Assembly: GCA_013397075.1 (NCBI GenBank)
Contig: VWZS01010169.1
Location: forward strand, 1-64,000
Direction: 5' to 3'
Length of the DNA: 64,000 bases
DNA from: Rhabdornis inornatus
Lineage: Eukaryota > Chordata > Aves > Passeriformes > Rhabdornithidae
Each line of letters starts with the position of its first letter. Within the stretch, counting starts at the first letter, position 1. The translations under genes were made by a program, and so were the position numbers. The notes under the pieces were generated by a model. The model ran no database searches, was not told the origin of the DNA, and worked only from the letters and a program-made list of their open reading frames with translations. Below are positions 11,430 through 24,120 of this stretch, in pieces.

Positions 11430-13730
11430 GGAATCACAGAATATGACCTTGTGGTAATTTCGAGCTGAATGTATCTGTGGATATTCCTAATCTAACTTCC
11501 TGCTCAAAACAAGGTTATCTCTGTAGTCAGACCAGGCTGCTCAGGACTTTATACCACTGAGTCTTGAAAACCTCCAGGGATGGACTGAGACTGCACAACT
11601 TCTCTGGTTAACCGGCTTGCGACCAAGCTTCCACCCTTTGCTTCTGCGGAAAAAAAAATTGTCTTATATTCAACTTACATCAACCTTATTTTAACCTACA
11701 CCGTTTGCCTCTTATCAACCTTCCATGCTCCACTGTGCAGACCCTAGCTCCGTCTTTTCTATAACCTCCTCATAAGACCTGGGAGGGGCATCTGTTCAGT
11801 TTATCCATTTTTCTGTTTCTCCAGTTTATCCTGGAGAACACCTTTCTTCTCCAGGCTAAACAGACCTTTCTTCTCCAGGCTCCCAACTTCAACCTACCGT
11901 GGTGGCCCTTTGATGAACTTGCTACAGCTTGTAAGTTTCTATATTGTATTGCAGGGCCAAAACTGGACACTGTATTCCAGCTGCAGTCTAATAAATAGTG
12001 AATGGAGGAGGAAAATCTTTCCCCTTGAACTACTAGCTCTCTCTGTGTTAATACAGCCCAGAAGGCTGTTTGATTTATTTTCTGCCAGGACATACTGCTG
12101 GTTCATTTTCAACCAGCTGTCTGACAAGACCCCAGGGCCTTATCTCACAGAGCTGCTCACCAGCTAATCTGTCCCCAGCCTCTGCCACTGTAGGGTTTCT
12201 TCTGTTTCATGTACACTTGCAAGTCTGTACACTTGGCCCTGTTCAATTCCATAAAGTTCTTGTCAAACCATTTGTATAGCTCTGCTGTCAAGCCCATGGA
12301 CTAATCTCCTCAATTTGACAGCATCTCCAAAGTTGATGAGGCCACACTCCACTGGCTATTCCAGACCATTGTTAAAGATGTTAAGGAGAACAGTTCTCAG
12401 GTTAGACCTCTCTGGCACTCTGTTATCTGTCTGCAATACAAGCACAACCCATTAACCTCTGCCTTTTGAGCCTGATTATTCTACTAGAGTTTTACTCATT
12501 GGTTGTTCACTCACCAAGCCTTTAGTGTCCTAAATCATGTGCAAGAACATGGGAGAAGGCAATGTTGAAAGTCTTGCTGAAGTTTACATAAATGACATCC
12601 CTCATTCTTCCTTCATGCATCAACCCAATCATTTTATCACAGAGGTAACCAGGTTGGTCAGGTGTGATTTAGCCTTAACAACCCATCTACCTTCTTCTTC
12701 TCCTTCATAAGCCTAGAGATGTGATACATAAGAACTTTATGATTTCCCCAGTGACAAAATGAAATTCAATGGCCTGTATTTCATCAGATTTTGTTTTTTG
12801 ATCCTTTTTGAAGATGAGTGCTTTTCTTCATTCATCAGGAATTTCCCCACTCCCTGTTACTCTCCAGGAAGACATCACAAAGCTGTTGTGCAAGGATATT
12901 GGTCAGTTTTCTTAGCATCCTGGGGTGCAGCCTGACCTGAAGATGTGTATAGATAGAGGTTTTTCCAGATAACACTAGTTTTGATTCTCATCTACTGCTA
13001 ATTTTTCTTCTCCTTCTTCAAACTTCATTAATCACAGGAATCTGAGAGACCCTGTTGATGACTAGTGATGCAAAAGTGTAAGAAACAAAAAGAGTAACTC
13101 AGTCTAGTTTGTATTCCTTGCCTCTACATCACCTTCCCCCTTCCACAGTTTCCTTTTCATTGTTTTGCTGCTGATGTAACCACAGAATATATTCTTGTTG
13201 CTTTTTATATTCGTTACTGGTATCGCATCTCTGTGAGTTTTATCTTTCCTAACACTATTCCTAAACACCTAGGTAATGGTTCTAAATTATTTCTCTGTAG
13301 CCTGTACTACTTTCACTTTCCATTTTGTTGCATTGAGACAGTATCCTTGCACAGGATCCCACCAAGATGTTTCCTGAAGATGTTTCAAGTGTCTTAAGTA
13401 TACTTGCCTGAAGTCCAAGGTCAGTATTCTTGCTCTTCTCTTTTGTCACTCCTCTTAGTATTCTAAGCTCCGCTGCTTCACTACAGCCAAGTTTGAAGTT
13501 GATTACCATCTCTCAAGCCAGTTGCTCCTTGCTTGTGAATAGCAGAACCAGATATGTGTCACACAGGGGTGGTCCTCTCTGTACTTGTCTCCTTCAGAAA
13601 TCTACTTGAGTGCTTGCATCACACAGCATTGTCATTCCAGCAAGGACAAGAGAGATCAAACATTCCAAAGACCCAGGGCCTGTGATACAGAGACGTCCAG
13701 GAACTGTTCTTCCTTTATGCCCTTTCTAAA
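11430..13730 (-). mobile_element. Long CR1 LINE copy, 3' end plus ORF2 region
   Basis: Begins with GGAATCACAGAATATGACC (tail, left side) and continues through the conserved 3' body (CCTCCAGGGATGGA, CTTCTCCAGGCT, GGGCCAAAACTGGACACTGTATTCCAG). It then runs deep into sequence antisense to CR1 ORF2. The stretch near 12640-12780 (ACCAGGTTGGTCAGGTGTGATTT ... ATGGCCTGTATTTCATCAG) is the antisense of the reverse transcriptase region containing the conserved NYRP-type block. At about 2.3 kb it is the longest transposable element in the window, broken by many stops and indels. A short local duplication of CTTTCTTCTCCAGGCT lies at 11841-11881. The right limit is approximate. Confidence 0.85.
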
Positions 13731-14040
13731 ATACTATCGATTTGAATAAATTGAGTGAGAGGAGTCTGACCACAAAATAACCTTGTCACTGCTGCTGAGA
13801 GAGCAGATGCTGAACTTCAGTGATGTCCTGTGGTGAAAAAGGCAGATTCTCAATGTGGAGTCCAGGGACTATAATTCTGACAAATGCAGGCTTGGAAACT
13901 AGGGCTGTCAGCCATTTCAGCACATGTGAGGGACTAGGAGTGCAGATAGATGGCTGTAGCCTGCACTGGGAATGTGATCAGTTCAGAGAAACAGAGCACA
14001 AGATCAGTCCTGGCAGAGCTGAATCTGGTGTTTTGCATTC
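13731..14040. other. Spacer between CR1 copies, partly GC-richer
   Basis: A 112-codon + frame starts here (13820-14158) but runs into the CR1 element, so it is not a credible gene. The segment itself is unassigned and might be a far-diverged CR1 continuation. Confidence 0.5.
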
Positions 14041-14710
14041 ATGGAATCATAGAATACTAGGTTGGAAGGGCACCCCAAGTGTCATCTGGTGTAACCTTTC
14101 TTGGCAAAATCACAATCTAGAGAAGATGGCCCAGCACCCTGTTCAGCTAAATCTTTAGTGTCCAACACTAGGAAGTCCACTACTTCCCTGGGGATATTAT
14201 TCCAATGTCTGTTTGTTCTCATTGTGAAAAACTTTCCTATTGTGTTTGACCAGAATTTTCCCAGGATTAACCTGTACCCATTACCCCTCATGTTTTCCAT
14301 GTGACTTCTTGCAAAAAGGGACTTTCCATCTTTTTAGCTGCTGTTTTCATACAGGAACATGGTCATAAATTCTTCCCTAAGCCTTTTATTCTCAAGGCTG
14401 AATAAAGCCAGATCTCTCAGCATCTCTCCTCACATTGTCAGGCTTCAGAGTCCTTTGATAATCTTTGTGGTCATTCTCTGGATCCTCTACAGCCTGTCCA
14501 CATTCTTTTCCGTTTTTTTTTATGGTCGGGACCAAAACTGAGGACAGTATGCCAGGTCTGGCCTGGAAAGCACTGAGTAGAATGGGATAATTACTTCTTT
14601 ATATCTGGTTGTGATGCCTTAATTAATGCAGCTCAACATCCTGTTGGTTGATGCACCACAATGGTCACTCATATGAAACCTTTGTGGATTTCTGCAAGAT
14701 TTAATTTCAT
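14041..14710 (-). mobile_element. CR1 LINE 3' fragment
   Basis: The left end ATGGAATCATAGAATACTAGG joins directly to GTTGGAAGGGCACC, the classical CR1 tail-body junction, so the copy is minus oriented. The body includes the block with CTTCCCTGGGGATATTATTCC, the CTCATTGTGAAAAACTTTCC block, TTCTCAAGGCTGAATAAAGCC, and TCATTCTCTGGATCC. The 5' end is truncated near 14710, just before an A-rich tract. Divergence is high. Confidence 0.88.
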
Positions 14711-14720
14711 TTTGAGTTAT

Positions 14721-14771
14721 TAAAAAAACCAAACCACAAAACAAACAAAACCGAAAACAAAACCCAAAACC
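14721..14771. repeat. A-rich (CAAA)n-like tract
   Basis: A run of A and C with almost no T, such as AAACCAAACCACAAAACAAAC. It starts about ten bases beyond the 5' truncation of the CR1 copy at 14041-14710. It may be an independent low-complexity tract. Confidence 0.8.
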
Positions 14772-15927
14772 ATCAAGAAACAGCCCTCCAAACCATCTAT
14801 ACTCTTGGAGTGTACTTACAGTTTCTATTATATATTTCTGTTAAAATTGGATCCAAATTTTTTTTTTTAAACAGATCAACCAGTTTTTAAAAGAAGGATT
14901 TTGAGGACTCAGATCTGTTTCTGATTTAATCACCCTTCCAGTACATTCTAACAAGCAGCTGAATGAGGGTATTCCAGGACTTGTAGGATTTCAGTCCATC
15001 CTTCTGAATGAGCCAGTCACCTTTAGAGATGCTCTTTACATAATCCATAGAAGACAAGAGTTTGCCCTGTCATATAAAGAGAGCAACACCACATCTCACG
15101 TGAAAGGAAGAACAGGCTTCAGGTAGATGCAGAATTCCAGATAAAACATAAATCTTTCCCCTTTCTTGTTCGTCCTAGTGTTTCTGCAGAAAGAGGGGGA
15201 AAGTAACAAAGAAAGGAACACAGATGTCTGAGAAACCAATAAACTATGCTAAGATTCAAACTCCCCAATTAATAACCTACCCTGCTTTATTTTTATGTGT
15301 ACAATGAACTGGAAGTACTTTGGCATCTAAAATCTTTCAAATCTTACATTAGCTATTACCTTTTATGGTTAGCTTCCTATAAATCCATCAGAGTTATTTA
15401 TGGGTAAGAATAGTTCCCAAAAAGAATACATTGTCAACAAGCTTGGTTTTTTGTGGATTTTTAAAGGGGTCTACAGAGTAAAATATTTAGGACTGAGCTG
15501 CATTGTTTATTTTATTTTGTGAAAAGAAAAACAAAGAAATATTATAGACCTATAGCAAAAACCCAATAGACTCTTAAATTGCTGTCAGCATTTTCAGAAT
15601 GAAGCTTAGAACTCTCTTAGTTTTCTTCCACCTGAAGAAAAAAGTAAAGGAAATGGAATCATTCCAGCTAAATTCAAAGAACAGTTAAATTTTATGAAAT
15701 TTCTGGCAGGCTTTCATTATCTGCTCATATGTGTATAGTTGCTTTGTGTCTCAGACTAATTTCTTGGTTTTCTCTCAACAAATGATAAAGTGAAACAAGT
15801 TTTTAGCATTTTTCAACCACACCAAGTAATAATATCCAGGGATATTTCTCCCAGTTTTTCTAAACTAAATATTTAGAATATTTGAATACAAGCAAAAGCA
15901 TTTATTTGGTTTCACTAATATTGCAGG
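14772..15927. other. Unique sequence upstream of the CTCF-like site
   Basis: AT-rich with a moderately GC-richer part at about 14940-15180. No gene or repeat identified. Confidence 0.6.
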
Positions 15928-15942
15928 TGGCCAGCAGAGGGA
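15928..15942 (+). promoter_or_regulatory. CTCF-like core motif
   Basis: TGGCCAGCAGAGGGA matches eleven of twelve positions of the common CTCF core CCASYAGRKGGC and has the favourable TGG 5' extension. It lies about 320 bases upstream of the exon candidate at 16262. Motif evidence only. CTCF sites of this quality also occur by chance and within repeats. Confidence 0.3.
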
Positions 15943-16261
15943 AAATAACATTATGGCTCTTGTTGTTTTCAGCAATCTGCTTATTCTAAGTCAAAACATT
16001 TTAAAGCCACTATTTTATTCTTGAAATAACTATTGCCTAGCTATTTCTGTTTAAAATATGCATAAACTAAGACCCCATATGATTTTGTGAGCTGTCTGAA
16101 TCAAGCTATGAGTACGAGACTATTGGTTATAAACTTAAGGGTGTTTGTACGAATTAAAAATCCTGGAATTGAAAGATATACCATAGTGCTTAAATGTCAG
16201 TCAGAAATTCAGTGTATAAATGGAGTTGGGCATGATTTAAGCTTTGATTCTGTCATTTCAG

Positions 16262-16489
16262 TGGCTGGTGAGGCTGCAGATGGGGCAGCTGCTCTCCGGC
16301 TGATTTGCTGCACATCCTCCTCTGTCAGTGAACCCCAGACCCAGATACACACTCTCAGATACATCACTCAGCAAACTGGGAGACATGCAGTGGTTGTCAT
16401 CTCACTTTGTTGCATGGACATACTTGGGAAGTTTACCAAAAGTAGAGTGCTAGAGAAAGCACAGAAAATGTACAACAGAATATCGAAAG
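16262..16489 (+). other. Candidate internal exon
   Basis: A 228-base segment flanked by good splice signals: acceptor TGATTCTGTCATTTCAG ending at 16261, and donor AAAG|GTAAGAG with the GT at 16490-16491. One frame is open across it (76 codons, split-codon phase 1 at both ends). The same frame stays open from 16087 to 16713, the longest open stretch in the window. The other two + frames stop early. G+C is about 48% by hand count, well above the flanks, and falls toward the donor. The peptide starts AGEAADGAAALRLICC and ends KAQKMYNRISK. I recognise no domain or family. It could be a coding exon, a long non-coding RNA exon, or chance. Confidence 0.25.
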
Positions 16490-16762
16490 GTAAGAGAAAT
16501 GTAAAATACCCTTTATATGCTCTATTTCTGATGATTAGGGTTTTATGCAAAAATCAAAACTACTTGAGAATCAAAAGGAATGAGAAAAAGCAGAATGCAA
16601 AAATCAAATTACTAATTAAAATTTTCTCACTTTTGGCAGCCAAAAGATTTTTTCTTTTAATTCAAGTACCTTTCCTTGCCAATTGCATTTTTCCTGACTT
16701 TTTTCCCTTATGATGTATTTATTATAGAGTGCAGTGAATAATCTGGAATTAATTCTGATATC

Positions 16763-16787
16763 AAAAAAAAACGGGGGGAGGGGGGGG
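16763..16787. repeat. Purine tract A9-C-G6-A-G8
   Basis: Nine A, one C, six G, one A and eight G in sequence. The two long G runs give a potential for G-quadruplex or triplex structure, and sequencing errors in run length are likely. Confidence 0.9.
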
Positions 16788-16789
16788 AA

Positions 16790-18012
16790 GAAAATTAAAG
16801 AATGAAAGAAAAAAAGAAGAAACACAACCCCTCCAAAAATTTTCCATAATTGTTTCCAAAGATACTTCCAATTTTATGAATTCAAAATTCAGTCTAATCC
16901 ATGAGGTGAGCATTTTCGGAAGACTACTGTGTATCAATTTGTCAACATATCCCTTTTTTGTGGCATTGTCTAGCAAGATGCAAGTTTTTTTTTTCCTGTC
17001 TCACTATCAGTTTCTTCCCCAGCAGTACCAGTTCACACAAGAATGACAGTAGGAACACAGCTGTCAGACTAATTTGGTTTGTCTAATTTTGACAGAAAGA
17101 AACCCAGAGTATTTGCTATTTCATGAACAGTACAAACATCCCAGCTATTTTTAACTTATGTCATCATGGTAAAAAATAAAACTTGCATGAAGCACAGCAT
17201 GAGCCAAGCTGCTCTGGATCCATTTCAAAAATTGCACCCCTTGGGGTTTCTGTTCACATGTCAGCCAATTGGGTCGAACTTGAAGGCACAGGGACAGAAA
17301 CAGCTGCCTACAAAATAACTGATCATATTCACCTCATATGCTCAAAGCTAGAATCATCTAAAGGTCTTGTCTACAGTAACCTATGGCTATCTGAGTTTTC
17401 TGTTTTCTGACAAGCTATTTTAATCAATGAAGACAACTTAAGAGACTTAGTTCTGTGCTACATGAAAGCCCAGAGAAAACATCTTGTGCCGTTGAGTAGT
17501 CTAACAGCTTATACTCATTTTCATACAGTGTTGTCCTGTATCATGATTCTATAACACACACCTAAAAAAAAATTATTCTCTATTTTCTGTTTCCTAAAAT
17601 AAATGCACTGTCAGGGGGAAAAAATTATAAGTTCCAGAACACAAAATGAAACATATATCAGTCAGGACAAATAGACATAAATCATTGTTTCCTAAAATAC
17701 TTTCTGAAATAATATAATTGGTGGTATATTTCTAGTATATAATGAGGCAGAAAATCCAGGCAGTTTTAAATTTAGGGATATGTGATCTCATTTCTTTTAC
17801 ATTCTCTGGTATTGGCAGTAAATTCAAAGTAAGACACAGCCTTTTTCAGACAGCCTAACACCATGGTTAGAGAGAGCAGGATCAAGTTGAACAAGCTTAA
17901 GGCTTTATTGTATAATCACTGTATTTATTTTATTAGATAATTTGTATGCTTTCTTGCTTCACTAAATTTTTTATGACTAATCTCATTTGTAAGCTACAGT
18001 TAGTCCTTTAAT

Positions 18013-18043
<31 letters not shown>

Positions 18044-21000
18044 CATCCTTGTTCAAAATATCCTTGCCAATATCTCAAAATATAATGCTCTTCCTGTGAG
18101 TACTGACTGATACAGTGTTGTAAGCAGTCCTACAGGCACAATAACACTGCTGGAAACATTAATGGAGGAATCATGGAATGCCTTTTGTCTCCTCAGGCTT
18201 ACATAGATAATGTAAGAAATATATCATTGTTGACTTACAGGACAACTGCGTTGCTTCCAACATCCTATCAAATCTTCCCAGAAAGTGTCAGAGAAGCAGC
18301 ACTTTAAGAGAGTGATTTGGCAATACAGCAATTTCTCTAACAGAGAATGTATGTTTAATGATGTTTCACCATTTTTTGACAATGACTTTGCATGTTCAGT
18401 TATTTTAAAGATATTGTATATATGTTAAAAGATAATTCCCAAATCTAAAACAAGACAACTTTAAAATTAGTTTGATTATGCCAAAAAAATCCAACACCAA
18501 TAGTAAACGATGTCAGTGAAATTTAAGGATAAGCTGAAATGCTCTGAAGATATTTTAATAATGGAATGGGAAAGCCTGAGTGACTCTCCTTTTCTCTGTG
18601 AAATGCCTAGACAAGGGGCCATAAGTTGACACATGGAGCCATGCTCAGTGTGCAAGGAATTACTTCCTACTGTAATGCATCTGTTAATTCAGCCAAAGAC
18701 TAGTGAAAATTCAATTTCATTGAATTGAGGGAATTCACCTCATGTTGTTTCACTGTGTCTGATTTTACCACCTCTGAGCTCAGCTGTGAATCATGGCTGC
18801 AGTTTTAGAGTAGGTCTGAGCTGTGGAAAAGGATGAGCAGCTCTGTGTGGCATTCAAGTTTTGCTGAGCTGAGCAAACCTCCAGGGTGCCCCTGCAGTAC
18901 TCTAAGCATTTATCTATAAAAACCTGGATAGGATAATGAGTGAAAAATGGGAATCCACACAATCATTTTCATGATGGCTTAGAATGACTGTCTTGAAAGA
19001 GACAGCTAAAAGTGAAACATGGAGGATGCATTCAAAAAAACATGAGGTTTTATGGTAGGTTGGTTGACATATGGTAAGTTGACACATTTACTGTAAATGA
19101 AATGAAAATTAAAGAGATACTAGAAAAAAAGAGTTATAAAGTCTTAAAAACAGATGCTCTTTATTCTGCACAGGTTGAAATGTTAACCACAACAGAAGCA
19201 GAGAAACTACAGAATGATATTGCTAGGATGATCCTTTCTGTGTTGAATGAAAACCATTTACTTGAAAGATTAACTTGGTGTTATAAACGCATTTTTTGAT
19301 GTAGTAACACTGACTCTGTATTCTGTCTTTGTGGAAAATACAGTAACGTACTAAACTTTATAGTGTGTGATATGAATAAATAGTGTGTGAAGTGGCTTTC
19401 ATTTAGGGAATTAAGTTAATTCTTTTCACTAAATTTGATTAAATCAAATACATGGATTCAATATGGTTTAGCCAATGAAGCTTAGATTCACATCTGTAGC
19501 TAATTCAGGCTGCAATCATTGAATGTCATATACACAAAAGTTGTAACTGATGACAACTGATGACTGAGAGGAATTAAACAAAAGCACTTAGTGCCCTTGG
19601 TACCATGAATATCCTTTGCACTTCTTCTTTATCATCTTCCTGTAATTTTTTAAAGCTAGAAGGTAAGTGCTTGCTTTTTTTTTCTGGTACTTGAATGGCT
19701 CATAGTACAGACTGAAGGCTGTTCCAGGCCTAATGCATAACCTCACACTTAGGGCATATTTTCAATTATTTTGCCTAAGGCTTTAAAATAATCTTGCTGT
19801 TAGTCTGGCTAAAAGAAAACAAAAGTGAGAACTGTTTTTACACATGCTATAGAACATACTAAATTCTGTATGTAGCTCATACTCCCTTGGTAGTCTAATT
19901 ATGACATTTACAAGTCTATGCACTTTTGTGAAAACTAAGCCCAGATAATAACTGTGCTCCCTTTCATTACTGTATTTAAGGACTATTGTTACTATATAGA
20001 TTTCTGAAATCTATGTGGGTCAAAATTTATTTTTGTTGGGCAAGTTTTGTAGTCATATTATAAAATTTATGTTAAGCCATTCAGGGGGTAATAAAAAAGC
20101 TTAAGCTTATTTTTCTAAATATTTAAATGATGATAAAGAAGAAGGAGTAAGCATTGTATCAATTTGAAAAAACTAAGAGCAGTTGTGAACATGGGTGAAG
20201 CTTAAAATTACTTAAAGAAATGCACTATGATTAATTTAATGAGTTGAAATCAGGAAACAATATTTAAACTGGGATTTTCAATTAGGCCTTTACTCTGAAA
20301 TCTCTTCAAAATTCTATGTTTTCAGTTTAACATGGCCCAGGAAAGAAGTCAATTCTTCTTGGTTATGACTTCGTCAGTTAATTAAACTGAGAACAAACTT
20401 TTTTCATTACTGTTTATGTAACCTGGAAGAAATTTATAAGGGTTTAGAAACTGGAGAGATATTGATTCAAGTAATTTTGCTGTAAAAGTTTGCATTAATG
20501 CCAATGTACCTGTCCATTATTTTTGGCTACAGAAATTACTACTGTCCTGGATAGTATATTCATTAAAAAACCCTAAAACTCAACAGCTGAAAATATTAGC
20601 CTGTGTTTAAGAGCTAGGCTCTGTGTATAAAGTTTCTGAGGCACCACAAAGCTATGCCAACTCGTCTCATGGCAGACCCTAAAAACTTCCCAACACACCT
20701 TGATGTCCTGTTCTGCAGGAGTGCCCATGAGAACTTGGACAGGTGCCAGAAGCACACAGATGAATACTGAATTTTACTAAACCAGTAATATTGGCCAGGT
20801 GGCAGCTCAGTACACCAGTGATATAGTTTATTTACATAAGGTGCGAGCCCTCCTCAGATATGCCAGATCCTCTGAGCTCTAGAGGATGGTCTTTAGTTGC
20901 CATGAGGGCCACAACCCATGGCACTCAATCTACATGAAGTCACAGTGGCTATATGAGTAAGTAGATTAGTCTCAATAAAGATCCCTGACACCCAGACCAA

Positions 21001-23570
21001 CTGGTGCAGAGTCTTAGAACCATATGACTGAGATTTAGCACAATCAAGAGCACAATACGTGCCATAATGTGCAATTATCATCTCAATATGTTCTCTGTTC
21101 CAAATGCTGAAAAATAAATTCCCTGGAATGATCTATCTTCAAGATAACATCCAAACTCTTTGTCATACAGAGAGCTAGCTCAAGCCCTATCAAAAACAAA
21201 ACAAAGCAGAAAAAAATCCAAACAGCAAAATAATTCTACAAAGTGGACAAAAGGATATCCAGTATGTCTAATTTTGCAACATATGGCAACATAGACATGT
21301 GCTCTGTATATGTAATTTGGCTCAGTAAAGTGATCACAGGACTCTCCTCTGAGAGATATGGGTGGGATTTTACATGAGCAATGACATAGGAGCAACAGGG
21401 ATTGTTCCACAGTCCAGTCTCTGCTGCCCTGGGTAATACATTCTAATGCCTTTATAGATATGCCTGTCTTTATCACTAAACTAAGTATTGATGACAAAGT
21501 ACCTCCTCTTCCAAAACTTAGTGAAAATTATCATTTTGAAAATTCAAACTATTATTTGGGTTCCTCTCTAAGCTTCAGGGAACACATGTTCAGCTATTGT
21601 TCATTTTGCTTAAAAACATCTTATAACCATGGTGATAAAATATGTATGCCCAGTGAAGATTCAAATGATATTTAGCTTGTGAGCATTGCCACCAATCTCT
21701 GCTACAGAGGAATGATGTATTTCCTGCTCACATACATATTTTGGTCAGCACTTCTTGATTTAGTGTGTAGTAATGCCAGACTTGATGCAAGTACTGTGCT
21801 TTTTGTGAGAGGAAATAGGGCCCAGGAAGATTTTCCTAAGGATTATAAAATTTTGATGGGGGTGGACCCCGTGTTCCCAAGGCAGTGGATACTAGGTACT
21901 CTTAAAACATCAGAGTACCACTATAAGAAAAATGAGAAATTCCATTTAAAAAAAACCAAAACCAAACAAATCCTATAGTGTTTTGTAACATGGATATCAA
22001 CATATAAACAGAATAAATGTTTGAAAGAGACAAACAGTGTTACCATCTTTTTTTTCTTGAAACTATAGGACACAAAAATTAGGTAGACTACTTACCAGAC
22101 AGGAAAGAACAAAGTTCATATGTAACTGTGATATTTTGAGAATGAAAAAGCTTATAACAGCTCCACATCTACGTTGTGCATTCAGTGGCAAGAGGACCTA
22201 TGGAAAAAATACACATTTCATTGCATTAGTCATTGAATTAATGTTGTGACTGCCTGTTAGTATCAAGGTTATGACTTACACAGGACAAACTCTTCAGTCT
22301 TTTTGTTTATCAGCACTAGTTATACTATTTACATGTCCGTACTCTAACTTTGTTGACAGCAGAGATGCTTTCTCTAGACTTTTATATTTATCTCCTCAAG
22401 CAGAGTTGCAGAAGCCATCACTTCAAATAATAAACTGCAACACAAATTTCTATGTGCAATAAAAATATTCAGTTCATGTTTGATCTAAAGCATAGGAGAT
22501 TTGGAGAATATATCCTTTACTATGGAAGACACTGTATGGGTACTGTAGTAAGGGCATCTGATAGACTAAGCAGTTTAAACTACATTTCAAATTGAGAAGT
22601 TATATTGTTAGCAGTATGCATAAGTTTGAGGAAACGCCAAATTTCATGCAGAATATTGATATATTTTATGATTTAGTCTCATGTTTTTCTGCATTTTATT
22701 CATGGAAAATATATTTGAAATCTTATCTTTTAGAAATAGAAACTAAAACTTCCCAGGTCATCTCTTTAGTCTTTTAAAATTCAATACTATCACAGTTTTC
22801 TGAAGTAAGTGCTGTTCAGCCACTGTTCCATACACCAGTATATCTGTGAAACAGCAGATACAGTATTGATAATTTTATATTCATATTGATCAACAAGCCT
22901 AATTGCCTTTCTAAAAAGGTTTGCAGAAAATTGATCATGTGATGTATGGTACTTATCTGAATTACCATGTATTTAAATTTAAATAAGGAATATGTATAAA
23001 TTCTTTTAACCAAAATGTTAGCACATTAATTCTACTTTGCAGCATTTATGTCAGCAATTGGTTTAAGTGGACTTATGTACACAAGATTCAGAATAAGTGA
23101 AAAATGCAAGATCACTTATTACTGGATTTACTTTGCTTCTAAAACTTTGTCAAGGTGCCGGAAAAATATATGACATTGGCTTTAATAAATACTAATCACA
23201 GACTTTTTTATTTATTCCTTTTTATTACTAAATAAAACCTTACATCCTTTTCAAAAATGTCGGAAATAAGTCTTCAAAATTTAAAAAAGTAGACCTCCAA
23301 CATTCACATGGTTACACTCACAAGCAATTTACAGATTAATCCTCAAAACAGCACGCAATCATAAAATTATTATTGTACCTTCTACACAACTGAAACACAA
23401 ATAAAACCTTGTATTGAGCTGTGCAGAGTCTAGGAGGAGCATGAGCAGGCAGTACCTTAATATGAAATAGGCTCAAAGCCTGGAGCTCAGACAATGATCC
23501 CAAGAATGAAGATCTTGCAAGACTCTGCATTTAGCCATCACTTAATATGGGACTGCAGAAACATAGATCC
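16790..23570. other. Long AT-rich unique stretch, no CR1
   Basis: Contains a GC-richer 75-codon + frame (17183-17410), a 65-codon + frame (19102-19299; EILEKKSYKVLKTD...) and a 99-codon + frame (21679-21978), none recognisable. A perfect 8-bp inverted repeat AATTCAAT-TTC-ATTGAATT lies at 18708-18726. No transposable element is seen apart from the (AT)n tract. Confidence 0.6.
18011..18044. repeat. (AT)n microsatellite
   Basis: ATACATACATATAT... about 34 bases of nearly pure AT alternation in AT-rich unique sequence. Confidence 0.95.
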
Positions 23571-24120
23571 TGTGCAAGGAGGGACTGGTTTCTAAGCTGT
23601 AAAGCTCAGCAGCAATAAGCAATCACATGCCCACGGATGGATCCACCTGGATCCAGTTGTAGTGGGTGAAGGTCAATCCGCTTGAGGCACCCTGGCTACC
23701 CCTGACAGAACCAATTATCTCTGGAGAGGTTGATCCCTAGTGCAGGGGCTGTGAATCTCAGCATGGGGAGCAGCCCAGGACCCTGAGCTCTTCTGGGAAG
23801 CAGTTCAAGCCCTGTCAGTTTAAAATCCAGAACCCTCTTTCCTCATTGGACTTTGTTGTCTTCCCCTTCTCTGTCCTTCTTCTCTCTTTCTTTCTGTTCT
23901 TCTCTTAATTCCATTTCTATTGATTTTCAGACAGTCTCTTGAGTACACAGGAGACTTATAAAGTCAGTGGATAGTGGCAAATACCTTATTAAAGCCTCTT
24001 CAGACACTGCAGAGGCTGTGGCTCTGCTTCTCTCCATTCCTGAGGAAGGTGCTCTGATTCATCCTGCCAGACAGCAGCTCATTAAATACTACCAGACCTC
24101 AACTACCCATAATATAAAAT
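23571..24120. other. GC-richer island, unidentified
   Basis: G+C rises noticeably (CCCTGGCTACCCCTGACAG, GGGGAGCAGCCCAGGACCC), then a pyrimidine-rich segment follows (CTTCCCCTTCTCTGTCC at about 23870). The shape resembles the island at 26020-26345 but I could not align the two. Possible decayed LTR; unproven. Confidence 0.4.

Noticed and set aside
16087..16713. 208-codon open frame as a complete gene
   Set aside because: It starts at GTG with no promoter or initiator context and runs through splice-like sites into AT-rich sequence. Only the central 228 bases look exon-like.
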